Source: an uncultured Bacteroides sp.
Lineage (GTDB): Bacteria > Bacteroidota > Bacteroidia > Bacteroidales > Bacteroidaceae
Length of the DNA stretch: 31,896 nucleotides
Direction: 5' to 3'
Assembly: GCA_947071285.1 (NCBI GenBank)
Contig: CAMTFK010000023.1
Span: 1-31,896 of the forward strand
This document shows positions 1-7,988 of this stretch, in pieces. Both the position numbers and the translations under genes were made by a program. Positions within the stretch are counted from its first letter, which is position 1; each line of letters begins with the position of its first letter. The notes beneath the pieces are model-generated. The model was not told the DNA's origin. It searched no databases and saw only the letters and a program-made list of their open reading frames with translations.

Positions 1-2502
1 GGTGGCAAGAAGACGGAGGAAGGGGATGCAATCCTTTATTCCGTGAGTGGAAACACACCCTATAACGGAGAGATTTATACATTCGAGGCACCTGCTGCGA
101 AGGATGCCGGCGGCGTGGGACAAGACGGAACTTCGAGCCGTAAGGACGCTGTCTGCCTGATTGTAAAAGGAAAAATAGGTAGCGGTAAATCAACTTTTTA
201 TCGCGTGGATTTCACAAAAACCGGAGAGATAGGAGAGGAGGTTGAATATTTGTCTTTGAAGCGAAACTATAAATACATTGTCACCATAACGGAAGCTTCA
301 GGCATTGGCTATGAAAGTCTCAGGGAGGCTTTGGCATCCTATACAGTCATGTCCAATCTTAAGTTCCGGTTGATACACTATAACCGGGAGAAGGTCAAGG
401 ATGTAGTCTACAACGGGCAGTATATGCTTGGTGTGGGTGAATCGGAAATCAGTGTGACGCAACACCAGAACAACGGATACGCTATCAACGTCTTTACCGA
501 CCACCCCGGTGGCTGGAAGGCTACTGTTACGGAAGGGAGCGATTGGCTTGGCTTTCCCGGGGGAATTGCTACAGCGTCAGGTGTTGCGAACGAGGATACA
601 CAGCTTTTGCTGAGAATTCCTTATTATCATAATGGAATCATCGGAACCACTCGCACAGCGACCGTCACTCTGACAGCCGGCCGGTTGACTTACGATATTA
701 AAGTGACGCAGGGAGTGATAGACCCGGGGATTATCAAATTTGTCGATGCATACGGGAATGAGTTGGAGAATGGTCTTTTCTTCCCGATCAGAAACCCTGA
801 CGGTGATGATCTTCCTATCGAGGCGCAGACGGTATATGTGATGTTTTCCGTCGATAAAGTTGATGTCCAGTTATATAGAGACGTGAGCATTGACAGAGTC
901 CAGTATCCTGACGGTGGTCTGATTCCGCAATTGTATAGGGATAGCAGAAGAGCATTCACTGAAAAGGTGCAAGCGTTTACCGTGCAACCCGCTCCAAGGC
1001 GTGCGGGCGACGGTACCAGTGAAAGTACCGATGGCTGGTGGTGGCGTTGGGACAATATCGTTTTCAATCTGTTTGATAAGGATGGCACTTACCTGAATGA
1101 AGTGCCCCTTCCCATCAATCAGGGCGAACTGCAGTTTTCATTCCGATATTACACTACTCTTGGCAATAGTCGCACTTATAAGGTGCATTTAGGTGCGGAG
1201 CAATATCTGCAACTGTTTGTCAATAATAACTGGACAATTGAAAATGTTGAAATACTGGATGTCGTCGGTGACGACGGCACCGGATTGATCCAATCCGATA
1301 CGGATAATGATATAGTGGTAGGTAGAACGAATGCGGACCCGAAGATGTATCTGGAATCTGTCGTTGACAATGATAATAGTGGTGGAGGAAATGATGTTGT
1401 GAACCGCGGATATGACTTTAGGTTAAAACTTCACCCCGGAAAGTGGAAAGAGGGGAAAAGCGGAACGATAAGAATTACGTTCAGGAATGTGATGCATACG
1501 GTGGCGGATGCACATTTCCCTTTCTATAGCACGATTGACCTTCAGATGGTGTCCGAAAAGAAATCCTATACAATTACCGGGAATCCTCTTTTCTACCTTT
1601 ACCCAATCCGGTACGACAATCGGCTGCTTCTTAGTGATTATGATGATAATGGTGTTACAAGACAACGGTATGAGGGACGTAAGGCAAGTGTTGCCGATGC
1701 ACAAACTATATGTGAAAACATAGGTGATGGCTGGCGCCTGCCCACTGCAAGTGAGCTGCTACTATCATTTGCCTATCTGGATGCTTTGGGTGGTGATGCA
1801 ACAGGAAGCAATGCCGGGTATCAGCAGGATATACATGGATGGTATCGGAATTGGAGTGGCAACTACTGGTCTTCGTCCTATTATCCGACGGGAACTTCCG
1901 GCTCTTATTTTGAACTGGGATTTACGGTAGGTTATCCGCAATTCAATGCTACTACCAATTATTTCCGTTGTGTGAGAGACAATACCAATAGCGGAACAAA
2001 GTACCCTTATATTTCGAAGGGTGCCTCAGGGGTTACTGTTGTTTCCCGCGATGCGAATGGAGGAGTGGACCCTTCGGCGTTGCTTGCTTCAGGTGTAACT
2101 CCGGATAAGACTGAAGCGATGAACAAGGTTGCTCCGATGTTTCAGATAGAGAACACCAGTGTCTACGGTAAGACCTGGCCGGAGGCAAAGGCTGCGTGTG
2201 AGGCCAAGGGAAATGGCTGGCGCCTGCCCACGCAGCGTGAACTGTATCTGGTTCACAGTCTGGGAGGCTCAGTCCTTAGCCTCGACAATCAAGGTTTCGG
2301 CAGTACGGTAGACTGGGGAACCGATTATCAGAAAATTGCTGCTGTGCACTGGGCGTTGACCGAACGGGAAGGTAACTATTGGTTAGTTGGATATAACTGG
2401 ACTGAGGCCCGTCAGCGTAATGAGTTTAGTGCATGGACAGAGGGTGGATCGACGAACTGGGCTTGGCACCGTTGTGTGAGGACAGTAACGTCAATACCAT
2501 AA
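1..2502 (+). CDS. Fimbrillin-like surface protein, 5'-truncated by window edge, with BACON-like and two WRLPT-type C-terminal domains
   Basis: The frame is open from base 1, so the GTG at 43 is not taken as the start; the visible 833 residues are the C-terminal part of a longer gene. The first ~120 residues resemble the end of a Bacteroides fimbrillin/Mfa-like domain (YLSLKRNYKYIVTITEASG). A BACON-like Ig stretch follows (from VTQHQNNGYAINVFTD to YDIKVTQG), then further beta-rich modules. The C-terminus has two related modules, each opened by a G(D/N)GWRLPT motif (about residues 574 and 737) and closed by RCVR, resembling DUF1566/FISUMP domains of surface proteins. The role is probably a fimbrial or adhesive cell-envelope component. 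Signal peptide and anchor would lie outside the window. Family assignments were made by eye; the motif repeats are directly visible. Confidence 0.75.
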   Translation, partial: GGKKTEEGDAILYSVSGNTPYNGEIYTFEAPAAKDAGGVGQDGTSSRKDAVCLIVKGKIGSGKSTFYRVDFTKTGEIGEEVEYLSLKRNYKYIVTITEASGIGYESLREALASYTVMSNLKFRLIHYNREKVKDVVYNGQYMLGVGESEISVTQHQNNGYAINVFTDHPGGWKATVTEGSDWLGFPGGIATASGVANEDTQLLLRIPYYHNGIIGTTRTATVTLTAGRLTYDIKVTQGVIDPGIIKFVDAYGNELENGLFFPIRNPDGDDLPIEAQTVYVMFSVDKVDVQLYRDVSIDRVQYPDGGLIPQLYRDSRRAFTEKVQAFTVQPAPRRAGDGTSESTDGWWWRWDNIVFNLFDKDGTYLNEVPLPINQGELQFSFRYYTTLGNSRTYKVHLGAEQYLQLFVNNNWTIENVEILDVVGDDGTGLIQSDTDNDIVVGRTNADPKMYLESVVDNDNSGGGNDVVNRGYDFRLKLHPGKWKEGKSGTIRITFRNVMHTVADAHFPFYSTIDLQMVSEKKSYTITGNPLFYLYPIRYDNRLLLSDYDDNGVTRQRYEGRKASVADAQTICENIGDGWRLPTASELLLSFAYLDALGGDATGSNAGYQQDIHGWYRNWSGNYWSSSYYPTGTSGSYFELGFTVGYPQFNATTNYFRCVRDNTNSGTKYPYISKGASGVTVVSRDANGGVDPSALLASGVTPDKTEAMNKVAPMFQIENTSVYGKTWPEAKAACEAKGNGWRLPTQRELYLVHSLGGSVLSLDNQGFGSTVDWGTDYQKIAAVHWALTEREGNYWLVGYNWTEARQRNEFSAWTEGGSTNWAWHRCVRTVTSIP

Positions 2503-2512
2503 GACTAACTAA

Positions 2513-2566
2513 ATGAGCTGTATCAGAAATAACTTAAATAAGTATTCTGATACAGCTCATTTTTTG
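2513..2566 (+). terminator. Intrinsic terminator of the fimbrillin-like gene
   Basis: A perfect 16-bp inverted repeat (2513-2528 with 2545-2560) with a 16-nt loop is followed by a run of T (2560-2565). It begins 10 bp after the stop codon of the upstream + strand gene. No T-run exists on the other side, so it should act mainly on the + strand. Confidence 0.9.
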
Positions 2567-2589
2567 TAGAACTTCGACGCTGCTTCTTT

Positions 2590-3552
2590 TTATAGCGTCT
2601 CAATAAAACTTCTCTGTTTCTCCAGAAACGCAATCCTCTGTGCCTCTCCACTTCCCGAAATCAGTGTCGAATGTCTTTTCAGCGATTGAATCCAATTCTT
2701 CTGCATCTGGCAAATCTGCGGGCTTTGCGAATCCATCGAATTGATGGAATACACCCTGAAAAGGCTGATTTGGAAATCCCGGTTGCTCACATACGTATAA
2801 GTCGCTTCAAAATCAATGTTCGACAGGTAGATGAATAACTCGTGTCCTTCACTATATTCCCCTTTCACCGACAAGTGTTCCAGATCGATGAGTAACTGTT
2901 GTAACTCATTCTTCAGATACATCACGTCCGAGGTGGATATCAAGTTCAGCCCTGCAAAATACTTTATCTCCTTTACAAAAGATTGGAAGATATTACTATC
3001 CCATATGAAGAAAGTCTTTCTGGGCCTTCTCAGCCCCTCGCTCAACTTCTTGTGAGCAGTAATTATCTTCTCAGGCACATGCATTTCGCTCAGGGAATTG
3101 GGAGTCTTCACCTTTCCGTTCTGATAAATCCACCGGCACAGACGGAACTTAGACAGGTACTCATAAGATGAATAGAGGGTAAAGGGAATGGTATTGGTAG
3201 CCGAATATACCTCGGCATTGCCATCCCCCTTCATAGAACTGAAAATCCGCAGATAGCGTTCAACAATTTCATGATAACTCTCAAATAGATTGGGAGAATG
3301 TAGCAAATTCAGGTCGAAAGTGACCCGATTCGACAGATGGTTTCCGATAATCTGGTCAATGGAGATGCCCAGATTATGGGAGATTACGGCTATTTCATCA
3401 AAGGTGAATGCAACCTCCCCGCGCAGTCTGCGGTAAACGGCCTCCTTCCCCATATACAGTGTATCCGTCAGATAATTAGCTAAGTTCTGCCCTTGGGGAA
3501 TCCTTTCTTTCATCTCCTTAATCAATTCTTTTACAATATAATTCTTTGTCAT
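2590..3552 (-). CDS. Helix-turn-helix regulator, paralogue A
   Basis: This is a 320-residue protein. The N-terminal ~60 residues form a Cro/CI-like helix-turn-helix region (LANYLTDTLYMGKEAVYRRLRGE, then LGISIDQIIG); the rest is an unrecognised all-soluble domain ending in TLISGSGEAQRIAFLEKQR. The open frame extends to a TTG at 3579, but the ATG at 3550-3552 is preferred: GAGGAGG lies just before it, and from there the N-terminus aligns residue for residue with paralogue B (3792-4751), where the LAN motif also starts at residue 24. No membrane segment or signal peptide is seen, so it acts in the cytoplasm as a probable DNA-binding regulator. Its target is unknown. The fimbrillin-like gene just downstream and the DUF4469-like gene beyond paralogue B are candidates by proximity only. 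Confidence 0.8.
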   Translation of the reverse strand: MTKNYIVKELIKEMKERIPQGQNLANYLTDTLYMGKEAVYRRLRGEVAFTFDEIAVISHNLGISIDQIIGNHLSNRVTFDLNLLHSPNLFESYHEIVERYLRIFSSMKGDGNAEVYSATNTIPFTLYSSYEYLSKFRLCRWIYQNGKVKTPNSLSEMHVPEKIITAHKKLSEGLRRPRKTFFIWDSNIFQSFVKEIKYFAGLNLISTSDVMYLKNELQQLLIDLEHLSVKGEYSEGHELFIYLSNIDFEATYTYVSNRDFQISLFRVYSINSMDSQSPQICQMQKNWIQSLKRHSTLISGSGEAQRIAFLEKQRSFIETL

Positions 3553-3607
3553 AGCCTCCTCTTTTTTGTTAATAATCAAATGTCACGGGTCTGATTTGTG
3601 ACATATG

Positions 3608-3615
3608 CAAATATA
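3608..3615 (-). promoter_or_regulatory. Candidate -7 box for paralogue A
   Basis: TATATTTG on the - strand fits the Bacteroides TAnnTTTG element and lies 56 bp upstream of the chosen ATG. No convincing TTTG -33 element is present at the usual spacing. Confidence 0.45.
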
Positions 3616-3711
3616 AAGCTTGTAGGTGGAACTTTTGTATCTGAAATCATGTGAGGAAAACGAATGCCTTTTCTATTTGAAAGGAATGGAATATGAAATA
3701 GGTGAGAGACG

Positions 3712-3740
3712 AAAAAAACAGATAGGGGTCCTATCTGTTT
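3712..3740 (-). terminator. Intrinsic terminator of paralogue B
   Basis: A perfect 11-bp stem (3716-3726 with 3730-3740) with a 3-nt loop is followed, on the - strand, by seven T (A run at 3712-3718, partly in the stem). It lies about 50 bp after the stop codon of the 3792-4751 gene and separates the two regulator paralogues into distinct transcription units. Confidence 0.85.
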
Positions 3741-3791
3741 ACGATATTAGAGGATAATTGCGTGAACAATTGCAATATTCGGAAAGAACGG

Positions 3792-4751
3792 CTACAATGT
3801 ACCGATAATTTCCCGCTGTTGTTTAAAGAATTGAATACGTTGCATTTCACCACTTTCCGATATCAGCGTGGAGAACTTCTTTAATGACTGAATCCACTCC
3901 TTCAGGCCCCGGAACATTTCGCTATCCTGCGTAGTGATGGAGTTGATGGAGTATATCCGAATCAGGCTGAGCTGTATCGTGTCCGTCTCCAGGTAACTGT
4001 AGGTAGCCTCGAAGTTGATATTCGAAATATAGATTTTGACATCGTTACCCGTTTTGCTCTTTCCCCGGGTAGCCAGTTCTTCCAGGTCATCCACCACCAA
4101 GAGGAGCTCCTCCTTAAGAAGGTTCTTGTCTTCGTCGGATATGAGATGTACGTCGCAGAAGTACTGGATGTCATTGACCAGATGGCTGAAAATCATATTA
4201 TCCCAGATGTAATCTACGGAACGAATATGGGCTACCGCACTGGCATACTCCTTTTGTTTATCCACTATCTTTTGCGGGATTTCCATTTCTTCAAAATGCC
4301 TGCACTTTATGTTTTGGTTCTGATACATCCACTTGAATAGCCGGAATTTGGAGAGCATATTATAGTTCAATGAGAGGGTGAGCGGAATAATGTTGGATGA
4401 AGTCCCGATCTCCGAGTTCTCTTCTTCTTTCACTTTCCCGAACAGCTCCACTTGCTTTTCCAGGATGGAGTAGTAAGTTTCGAGCGGCTGGCTGCTATCC
4501 ACTATATTCATGTCGAATACGGCATTGTTCTGGAAGCTCACGCCTATCATTTTATCCAGCGATATACCCAGTTTCCGGGATATAATGGCTGCTTCGGTCA
4601 GGGTGAAAGGTACTTCACCCCGTAGCCGGCGGTAGATAGCTTCTTTGCCTATATAAAGAATATCCATTAAAGTATTGGCAAGATTTTCTTTGGATGGGAG
4701 TTTCTCTCTGACGGCATTAACTAATCCTGTGTTTAACTCGTTTGTTATCAT
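3792..4751 (-). CDS. Helix-turn-helix regulator, paralogue B
   Basis: This 319-residue protein is a full-length paralogue of the 2590-3552 product. It has the same N-terminal helix-turn-helix region (LANTLMDILYIGKEAIYRRLRGE, LGISLDKMIG), the same middle segments (for example NIIPLTLSLNYNMLSKFRLFKWMYQN against the A copy's NTIPFTLYSSYEYLSKFRLCRWIYQN) and the same C-terminal TLISESGEMQRIQF motif. The ATG at 4749-4751 gives equal N-terminal length in both copies. It is a probable cytoplasmic DNA-binding regulator of unknown target. It diverges from the DUF4469-like gene across 258 bp. Tandem duplication followed by divergence is the simplest explanation; each copy has its own terminator or promoter signals, so they may be regulated separately. 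Confidence 0.8.
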   Translation of the reverse strand: MITNELNTGLVNAVREKLPSKENLANTLMDILYIGKEAIYRRLRGEVPFTLTEAAIISRKLGISLDKMIGVSFQNNAVFDMNIVDSSQPLETYYSILEKQVELFGKVKEEENSEIGTSSNIIPLTLSLNYNMLSKFRLFKWMYQNQNIKCRHFEEMEIPQKIVDKQKEYASAVAHIRSVDYIWDNMIFSHLVNDIQYFCDVHLISDEDKNLLKEELLLVVDDLEELATRGKSKTGNDVKIYISNINFEATYSYLETDTIQLSLIRIYSINSITTQDSEMFRGLKEWIQSLKKFSTLISESGEMQRIQFFKQQREIIGTL

Positions 4752-4834
4752 AATCTTTTGTCTGAGTTAGAGGTTTGTCTATTATCCATTTAACACTTTT
4801 GCAAGCCTACTTGTTTCGAAAATCGTAACATTTC

Positions 4835-4861
4835 TTTTCGGAAGGGGCTTATTTCCGAAAA
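4835..4861. repeat. 9-bp dyad between divergent genes
   Basis: TTTTCGGAA (4835-4843) and TTCCGAAAA (4853-4861) form a perfect dyad with a 9-bp spacer, in the region between regulator paralogue B (-) and the DUF4469-like gene (+). A further TTTCGAAAA lies at about 4814-4822. It could be an operator for one of the flanking regulators or just a hairpin; there is no direct evidence. Confidence 0.35.
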
Positions 4862-4952
4862 TTGTGTTTGATGAACCGGGTAAGATCAGTTATAGAAAGC
4901 CGTATTGCTCGACATTTCTTGTTACTGCCACGGAAGTATATGCGTTGTGGTG

Positions 4953-4960
4953 TAATTTTG
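4953..4960 (+). promoter_or_regulatory. Candidate -7 box for the DUF4469-like gene
   Basis: TAATTTTG matches TAnnTTTG and lies 50 bp before the chosen ATG at 5010. A matching -33 TTTG is not obvious. Confidence 0.4.
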
Positions 4961-5009
4961 TGAAGCAGTTTGATAGACTGCTATTACTAACTAATTGAAG
5001 GATATTAAT

Positions 5010-5462
5010 ATGATGAAAGATAAGAAAAAAACAGTGGCAGAGTTGCATCACAGAAAGCAGGAAAAGAACGAAATTCCGATGCTTTTCGGAAAGAGCGTAC
5101 CTGTTATCAATGGTGTATACGACCCGCTGACAGGCTTGCGCGACGGTACCATTACCTCGAACGCGCCTGTTGTTATCACAGGTGAGAACCTGCGCTTATC
5201 TTCACTTGGAACCATATACCTGGGTCTTTCTCCCGTCTCCGATAAGGGCACATTGATACATGTTAAAAGAGTGTTTAAGTATACTGACACAGAGGTGTTA
5301 GTCATCCTGCCTAATTTGGAGCCGGGAGAATATTCCCCGGTTATGACATTTCATACAGGAGGGGAGGTGAATTTCACCTATACCTTGCCGGTGTCGTGGA
5401 GGGTACTCGACGAAAGATACACGGCTCTCTTCGTCAGGAGGAGCTGTAGCGAACTGATCTGA
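5010..5462 (+). CDS. Small DUF4469-like (Ig/IPT-fold) protein
   Basis: This is a 150-residue protein. The frame opens at a TTG (4995), but the tandem ATGs at 5010 and 5013 are preceded by GAAGGA at 4997-5002 and are the more likely start. A lysine-rich N-terminus (about 30 residues) leads into one beta-rich domain (VPVINGVYDPLTGLRDGTIT, then LVILPNLEPGEYSPVMTF) that resembles the DUF4469 C-terminal domain of Bacteroides HU-like DNA-binding proteins. In those proteins an HU-like DNA-binding domain comes first; here it is missing and only a short basic leader remains. No signal peptide is seen. The function is unknown. It may be a partner or a stand-alone descendant of the HU-DUF4469 family. 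Family assignment is by eye and moderate. Confidence 0.6.
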   Translation: MMKDKKKTVAELHHRKQEKNEIPMLFGKSVPVINGVYDPLTGLRDGTITSNAPVVITGENLRLSSLGTIYLGLSPVSDKGTLIHVKRVFKYTDTEVLVILPNLEPGEYSPVMTFHTGGEVNFTYTLPVSWRVLDERYTALFVRRSCSELI

Positions 5463-5600
5463 TGTTTTTGAAAGTGAACTCAAAGACAAAGAGTATTTGG
5501 TCTAATATGAAAAAAACGTGAATTACTTAAATTAGGTTGCTGCGTTGCCATTTTTATCTCTTTTCCTTGCGGAGGCTAAGGAAAATCGTAGCAAGTATTT

Positions 5601-5692
5601 ATTCTTTCCACCATGGGGATTTTTTCTTTCCACCATGGTGGAAAGAAACTTTCTCCATGGTGGAAAGAAAAAATCCCCATGGTGGAAAGAAT
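5601..5692. repeat. Four-unit palindrome array with exact 22-bp period
   Basis: CCATGG cores occur at 5611, 5633, 5655 and 5677, exactly 22 bp apart. They sit in copies of the palindrome TTTCCACCATGGTGGAAA; the outer copies carry only the outer half. The whole block is also one 38-bp perfect inverted repeat (5601-5638 with 5655-5692) around a 16-bp spacer. It lies between the ends of convergent genes (DUF4469-like + and uxuA -). No gene is credible here; the open frames crossing it are by-products of the repeat. Confidence 0.9.
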
Positions 5693-5762
5693 TAGCGTTA
5701 GTATGAAAAGAACTTAGCATTAGGAAGGAAAAACAATAGGAATAGCCTCTCGGGGGAATAGC

Positions 5763-5790
5763 CGGGCGAATGAGAAAAAACGTTCGCCCG
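5763..5790. repeat. 8-bp hairpin
   Basis: CGGGCGAA (5763-5770) and TTCGCCCG (5783-5790) form a perfect stem with a 12-nt A-rich loop, within the convergent intergenic region. It has no T-run, so a terminator role is uncertain. Confidence 0.5.
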
Positions 5791-5802
5791 TGCATATAGC
5801 AT

Positions 5803-5869
5803 AAGACCCGGTAATCTGAAAAGGAGCACAATGAACTGTGCCGCTTTTCAGACTGCCGGGTCTTTTTCT
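5803..5869 (+). terminator. Long terminator hairpin between convergent units
   Basis: A 21-bp stem with two mismatches (5803-5823 with 5844-5864) encloses a second small stem (GCACA/TGTGC). It is followed on the + strand by a T-rich run (TCTTTTTCT, 5861-5869). It should end + transcription. It is also the closest large hairpin after the uxuA stop codon (5914) and may act in both directions, although the - side lacks a T-run. Confidence 0.7.
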
Positions 5870-5913
5870 ATACTGAGTTGTCAGGATGGACGCGTCAGAT
5901 GGGGCGATGCTGC

Positions 5914-7095
5914 TTAATGGGAATCAGAAAGGATAGATTTTGCAATTCCCATTTCCAGTCCGCGCAGTTCTGCCAGTCCGCGCAGGCGGCCGATGCAGGA
6001 GTATCCCGGATTGGTTTTCTTTTTCAGGTCATCCACCATCTGATGTCCGTGGTCGGGACGCATAGGGATGGATACCTGACGTCTCTGTTGCAATTCGAGG
6101 AACGCTTTCATGACGTGATACATGTCTACATCGCCTTCCAGATGGTTGGCCTCGTAGAAGTTGCCTTCTGCATCGCGCTGTGTGCTGCGGAAGTGGACGA
6201 AGTTGATGCGGTCGCCAAATTGTTTCATCATACCTTCCAGGTCGTTGGAGCTGCTCACACCGAGTGAACCGGTGCAGAGGCAAAGGCCGTTGCTCTTGTT
6301 GGGAACGGCGTCAATCAGTGCCTGGAAATCGGCAGCGCTGCTCATGATGCGCGGCAGGCCGAGGATGGAGCAAGGAGGGTCGTCCGGATGGATGACCAAC
6401 TCTACGCCTGCTTCGTCGGCAACGGGGGCGATTTCTTGCAGGAAGTAAATCAGGTTGGCGCGCAGCTTCTCGGGGGTGATGTCCTTGTAGCGGTCCAGTT
6501 CCTGCTGGAATTGTTCCAGCGTGAAGCTTTCTTCGGAGCCGGGCAGTCCGGCAATCATGTTGCGGATTAGTAATTGCTTGTCCGCATCCGTCATCTGGTC
6601 GAGGCGGGCTTTGGCTTTAGCTTTTTCTTCGTCGGTGTAGTCGTTCTCGGCACCGGGACGTTTCAACAGGAAGAGGTCGAAGGCGATGAAAGCGGCACGT
6701 TCGAAGCGCAGGGCACGGCTACCGTCGGGCAGTTCGTAGGCAAGGTCGGTACGCGTCCAGTCCAGTACGGGCATGAAGTTGTACGTCACGATGTTTACGC
6801 CGCACTGGCCGAGGTTGCGCAGGCTTTCTTTATAGTTATCGATGTATTTCTGGAAATCTCCCGTCTGGGTCTTGATATGTTCGTGCACAGGCACGCTTTC
6901 CACTACCGACCAGCGCAGGCCTACGGCTTCAATCATTTCCTTACGTTTCATGATTTCTTCCACTGTCCACACTTCACCGTTGGGGATGTGGTGCAGGGCG
7001 TTCACGATGCCGGTTGCTCCGGCTTGTTTGATGTCCCACAGGCTAACCGGGTCGTTAGGACCATACCAGCGCCAGGTTTGTTCGCATAATACCAT
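5914..7095 (-). CDS. uxuA: Mannonate dehydratase
   Basis: The enzyme dehydrates D-mannonate to 2-keto-3-deoxy-D-gluconate in the cytoplasmic glucuronate pathway. The chosen ATG (7093-7095) gives 393 residues, close to the usual ~394 for UxuA; the frame extends to a TTG at 7116 in AT-rich spacer without support. The protein starts CEQTWRWYGPNDPVSLWDIKQAG and carries the metal-site motifs of this xylose-isomerase-like barrel family: HPDDPP, CLCTGSLG, VHFRSTQRD and RPDHGHQM. It follows uxuB by 42 bp in the same direction, so the two form an operon. With the adjacent uronan-degrading genes this says that the locus yields glucuronate. No uronate isomerase (uxaC), KDG kinase or KDG aldolase gene is in the window, so those steps must be encoded elsewhere. 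Confidence 0.95.
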   Translation of the reverse strand: MVLCEQTWRWYGPNDPVSLWDIKQAGATGIVNALHHIPNGEVWTVEEIMKRKEMIEAVGLRWSVVESVPVHEHIKTQTGDFQKYIDNYKESLRNLGQCGVNIVTYNFMPVLDWTRTDLAYELPDGSRALRFERAAFIAFDLFLLKRPGAENDYTDEEKAKAKARLDQMTDADKQLLIRNMIAGLPGSEESFTLEQFQQELDRYKDITPEKLRANLIYFLQEIAPVADEAGVELVIHPDDPPCSILGLPRIMSSAADFQALIDAVPNKSNGLCLCTGSLGVSSSNDLEGMMKQFGDRINFVHFRSTQRDAEGNFYEANHLEGDVDMYHVMKAFLELQQRRQVSIPMRPDHGHQMVDDLKKKTNPGYSCIGRLRGLAELRGLEMGIAKSILSDSH

Positions 7096-7137
7096 AGTTG
7101 AATTATTAATTATCAATTATTAAATATTAATTGGGGG

Positions 7138-7947
7138 TTAGATGGAGAAGGCGTCAAAACCGCCGTCTACTACCGACAGGGCACCTGTCACGAAGCTGGA
7201 AGCATCGCTGATGAGGTAGTGGATGGTTCCGAACAGTTCTTCCGGTTCGGCGAAACGTCCGCACGGGGTGTGGGCGATGATGGTTTTGGCGCGGTCGGTA
7301 TATGAGCCGTCCGGATTGGTCAGCAGCGCACGGTTCTGGTTCGTCAGCAAGAAGCCCGGTACGATGGCGTTTACACGAAGTTCGGGGCTGAATTTGCTTG
7401 CCAGTTCCGTTGCCATATAGCGGGTATAGTTGGCAATGGCAGCTTTGGCTGAACCATAACCTACTACGCGGGTCAGCGGGCGCAGGGCGGATTCGGAGCA
7501 GAAGTTGACGATAACACCTTTCTTATTCTTAGCCATTACGTCCACGAATACCATTGTGGGCAACACTGTACCGAAAAGGTTCAGGTCCACTACCTTTCTG
7601 AAAGCATCTACTTCCAGGTCGAGGATGGTCTTATCCGGGGCGATGGTGGCACCGGGCATATTTCCACCGGCAGCGTTCAGCAGCACGTCGATAGTGCCGA
7701 AGCGTTCCAGAATGGCTTTCTTGTTTTCTTCCAGCACTTCTTTGTTCAGCACGTCCGTCACCAGGAACAGGGCTTCCGTCTTCTGGTTGAGTTCGGCTTC
7801 CAGTTCTTTGCCGATTTCTTCCACACGGTCCAGGATAACGATTTTAGCACCTTGTTCAGCAAGATAGTTAGCGATACTTTTACCTAAGATACCGCAACCG
7901 CCGGTTACGATGATAACTTTGTCTTTAATGTCGAATAAGTTTTTCAT
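7138..7947 (-). CDS. uxuB: D-mannonate oxidoreductase (fructuronate reductase), short-chain type
   Basis: The enzyme reduces D-fructuronate to D-mannonate with NAD(P)H, the step before UxuA. It is a 269-residue short-chain dehydrogenase: the glycine-rich nucleotide motif TGGCGILGKSIA is near residue 15, NAAGG lies in the middle, the catalytic Tyr/Lys pair is in YGSAK with a preceding Ser in FCSESA, and the C-terminus is VVDGGFDAFSI. It resembles the small Bacillus YjmF/UxuB type rather than the ~480-residue E. coli UxuB. KduD is another short-chain enzyme of uronate metabolism, but the LLNAAGGNMPGATI and CSESALRPLTRVVGYG segments favour the mannonate enzyme. It is the first gene of the uxuB-uxuA unit, and a promoter-like box and direct repeats precede it. 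Confidence 0.88.
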   Translation of the reverse strand: MKNLFDIKDKVIIVTGGCGILGKSIANYLAEQGAKIVILDRVEEIGKELEAELNQKTEALFLVTDVLNKEVLEENKKAILERFGTIDVLLNAAGGNMPGATIAPDKTILDLEVDAFRKVVDLNLFGTVLPTMVFVDVMAKNKKGVIVNFCSESALRPLTRVVGYGSAKAAIANYTRYMATELASKFSPELRVNAIVPGFLLTNQNRALLTNPDGSYTDRAKTIIAHTPCGRFAEPEELFGTIHYLISDASSFVTGALSVVDGGFDAFSI

Positions 7948-7988
7948 GTCTTTTTTCTTTTATAAAATGATTCTAAATCTCTGTGCTA

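Noticed and set aside
3550..3579. TTG at 3579 as start of HTH paralogue A
   Set aside because: No ribosome-binding sequence precedes it, and the ATG at 3552 aligns exactly with the start of paralogue B.
5601..5692. Invertible segment bounded by the 38-bp inverted repeat
   Set aside because: The spacer is only 16 bp, too short to carry a promoter, and the exact 22-bp internal period explains the symmetry better.
5532..5831. 99-residue open frame on the - strand across the 22-bp array
   Set aside because: Its composition comes from the palindrome repeats (recurring HHG/PPW/HGG words), with no start context; it is a by-product of the repeat.
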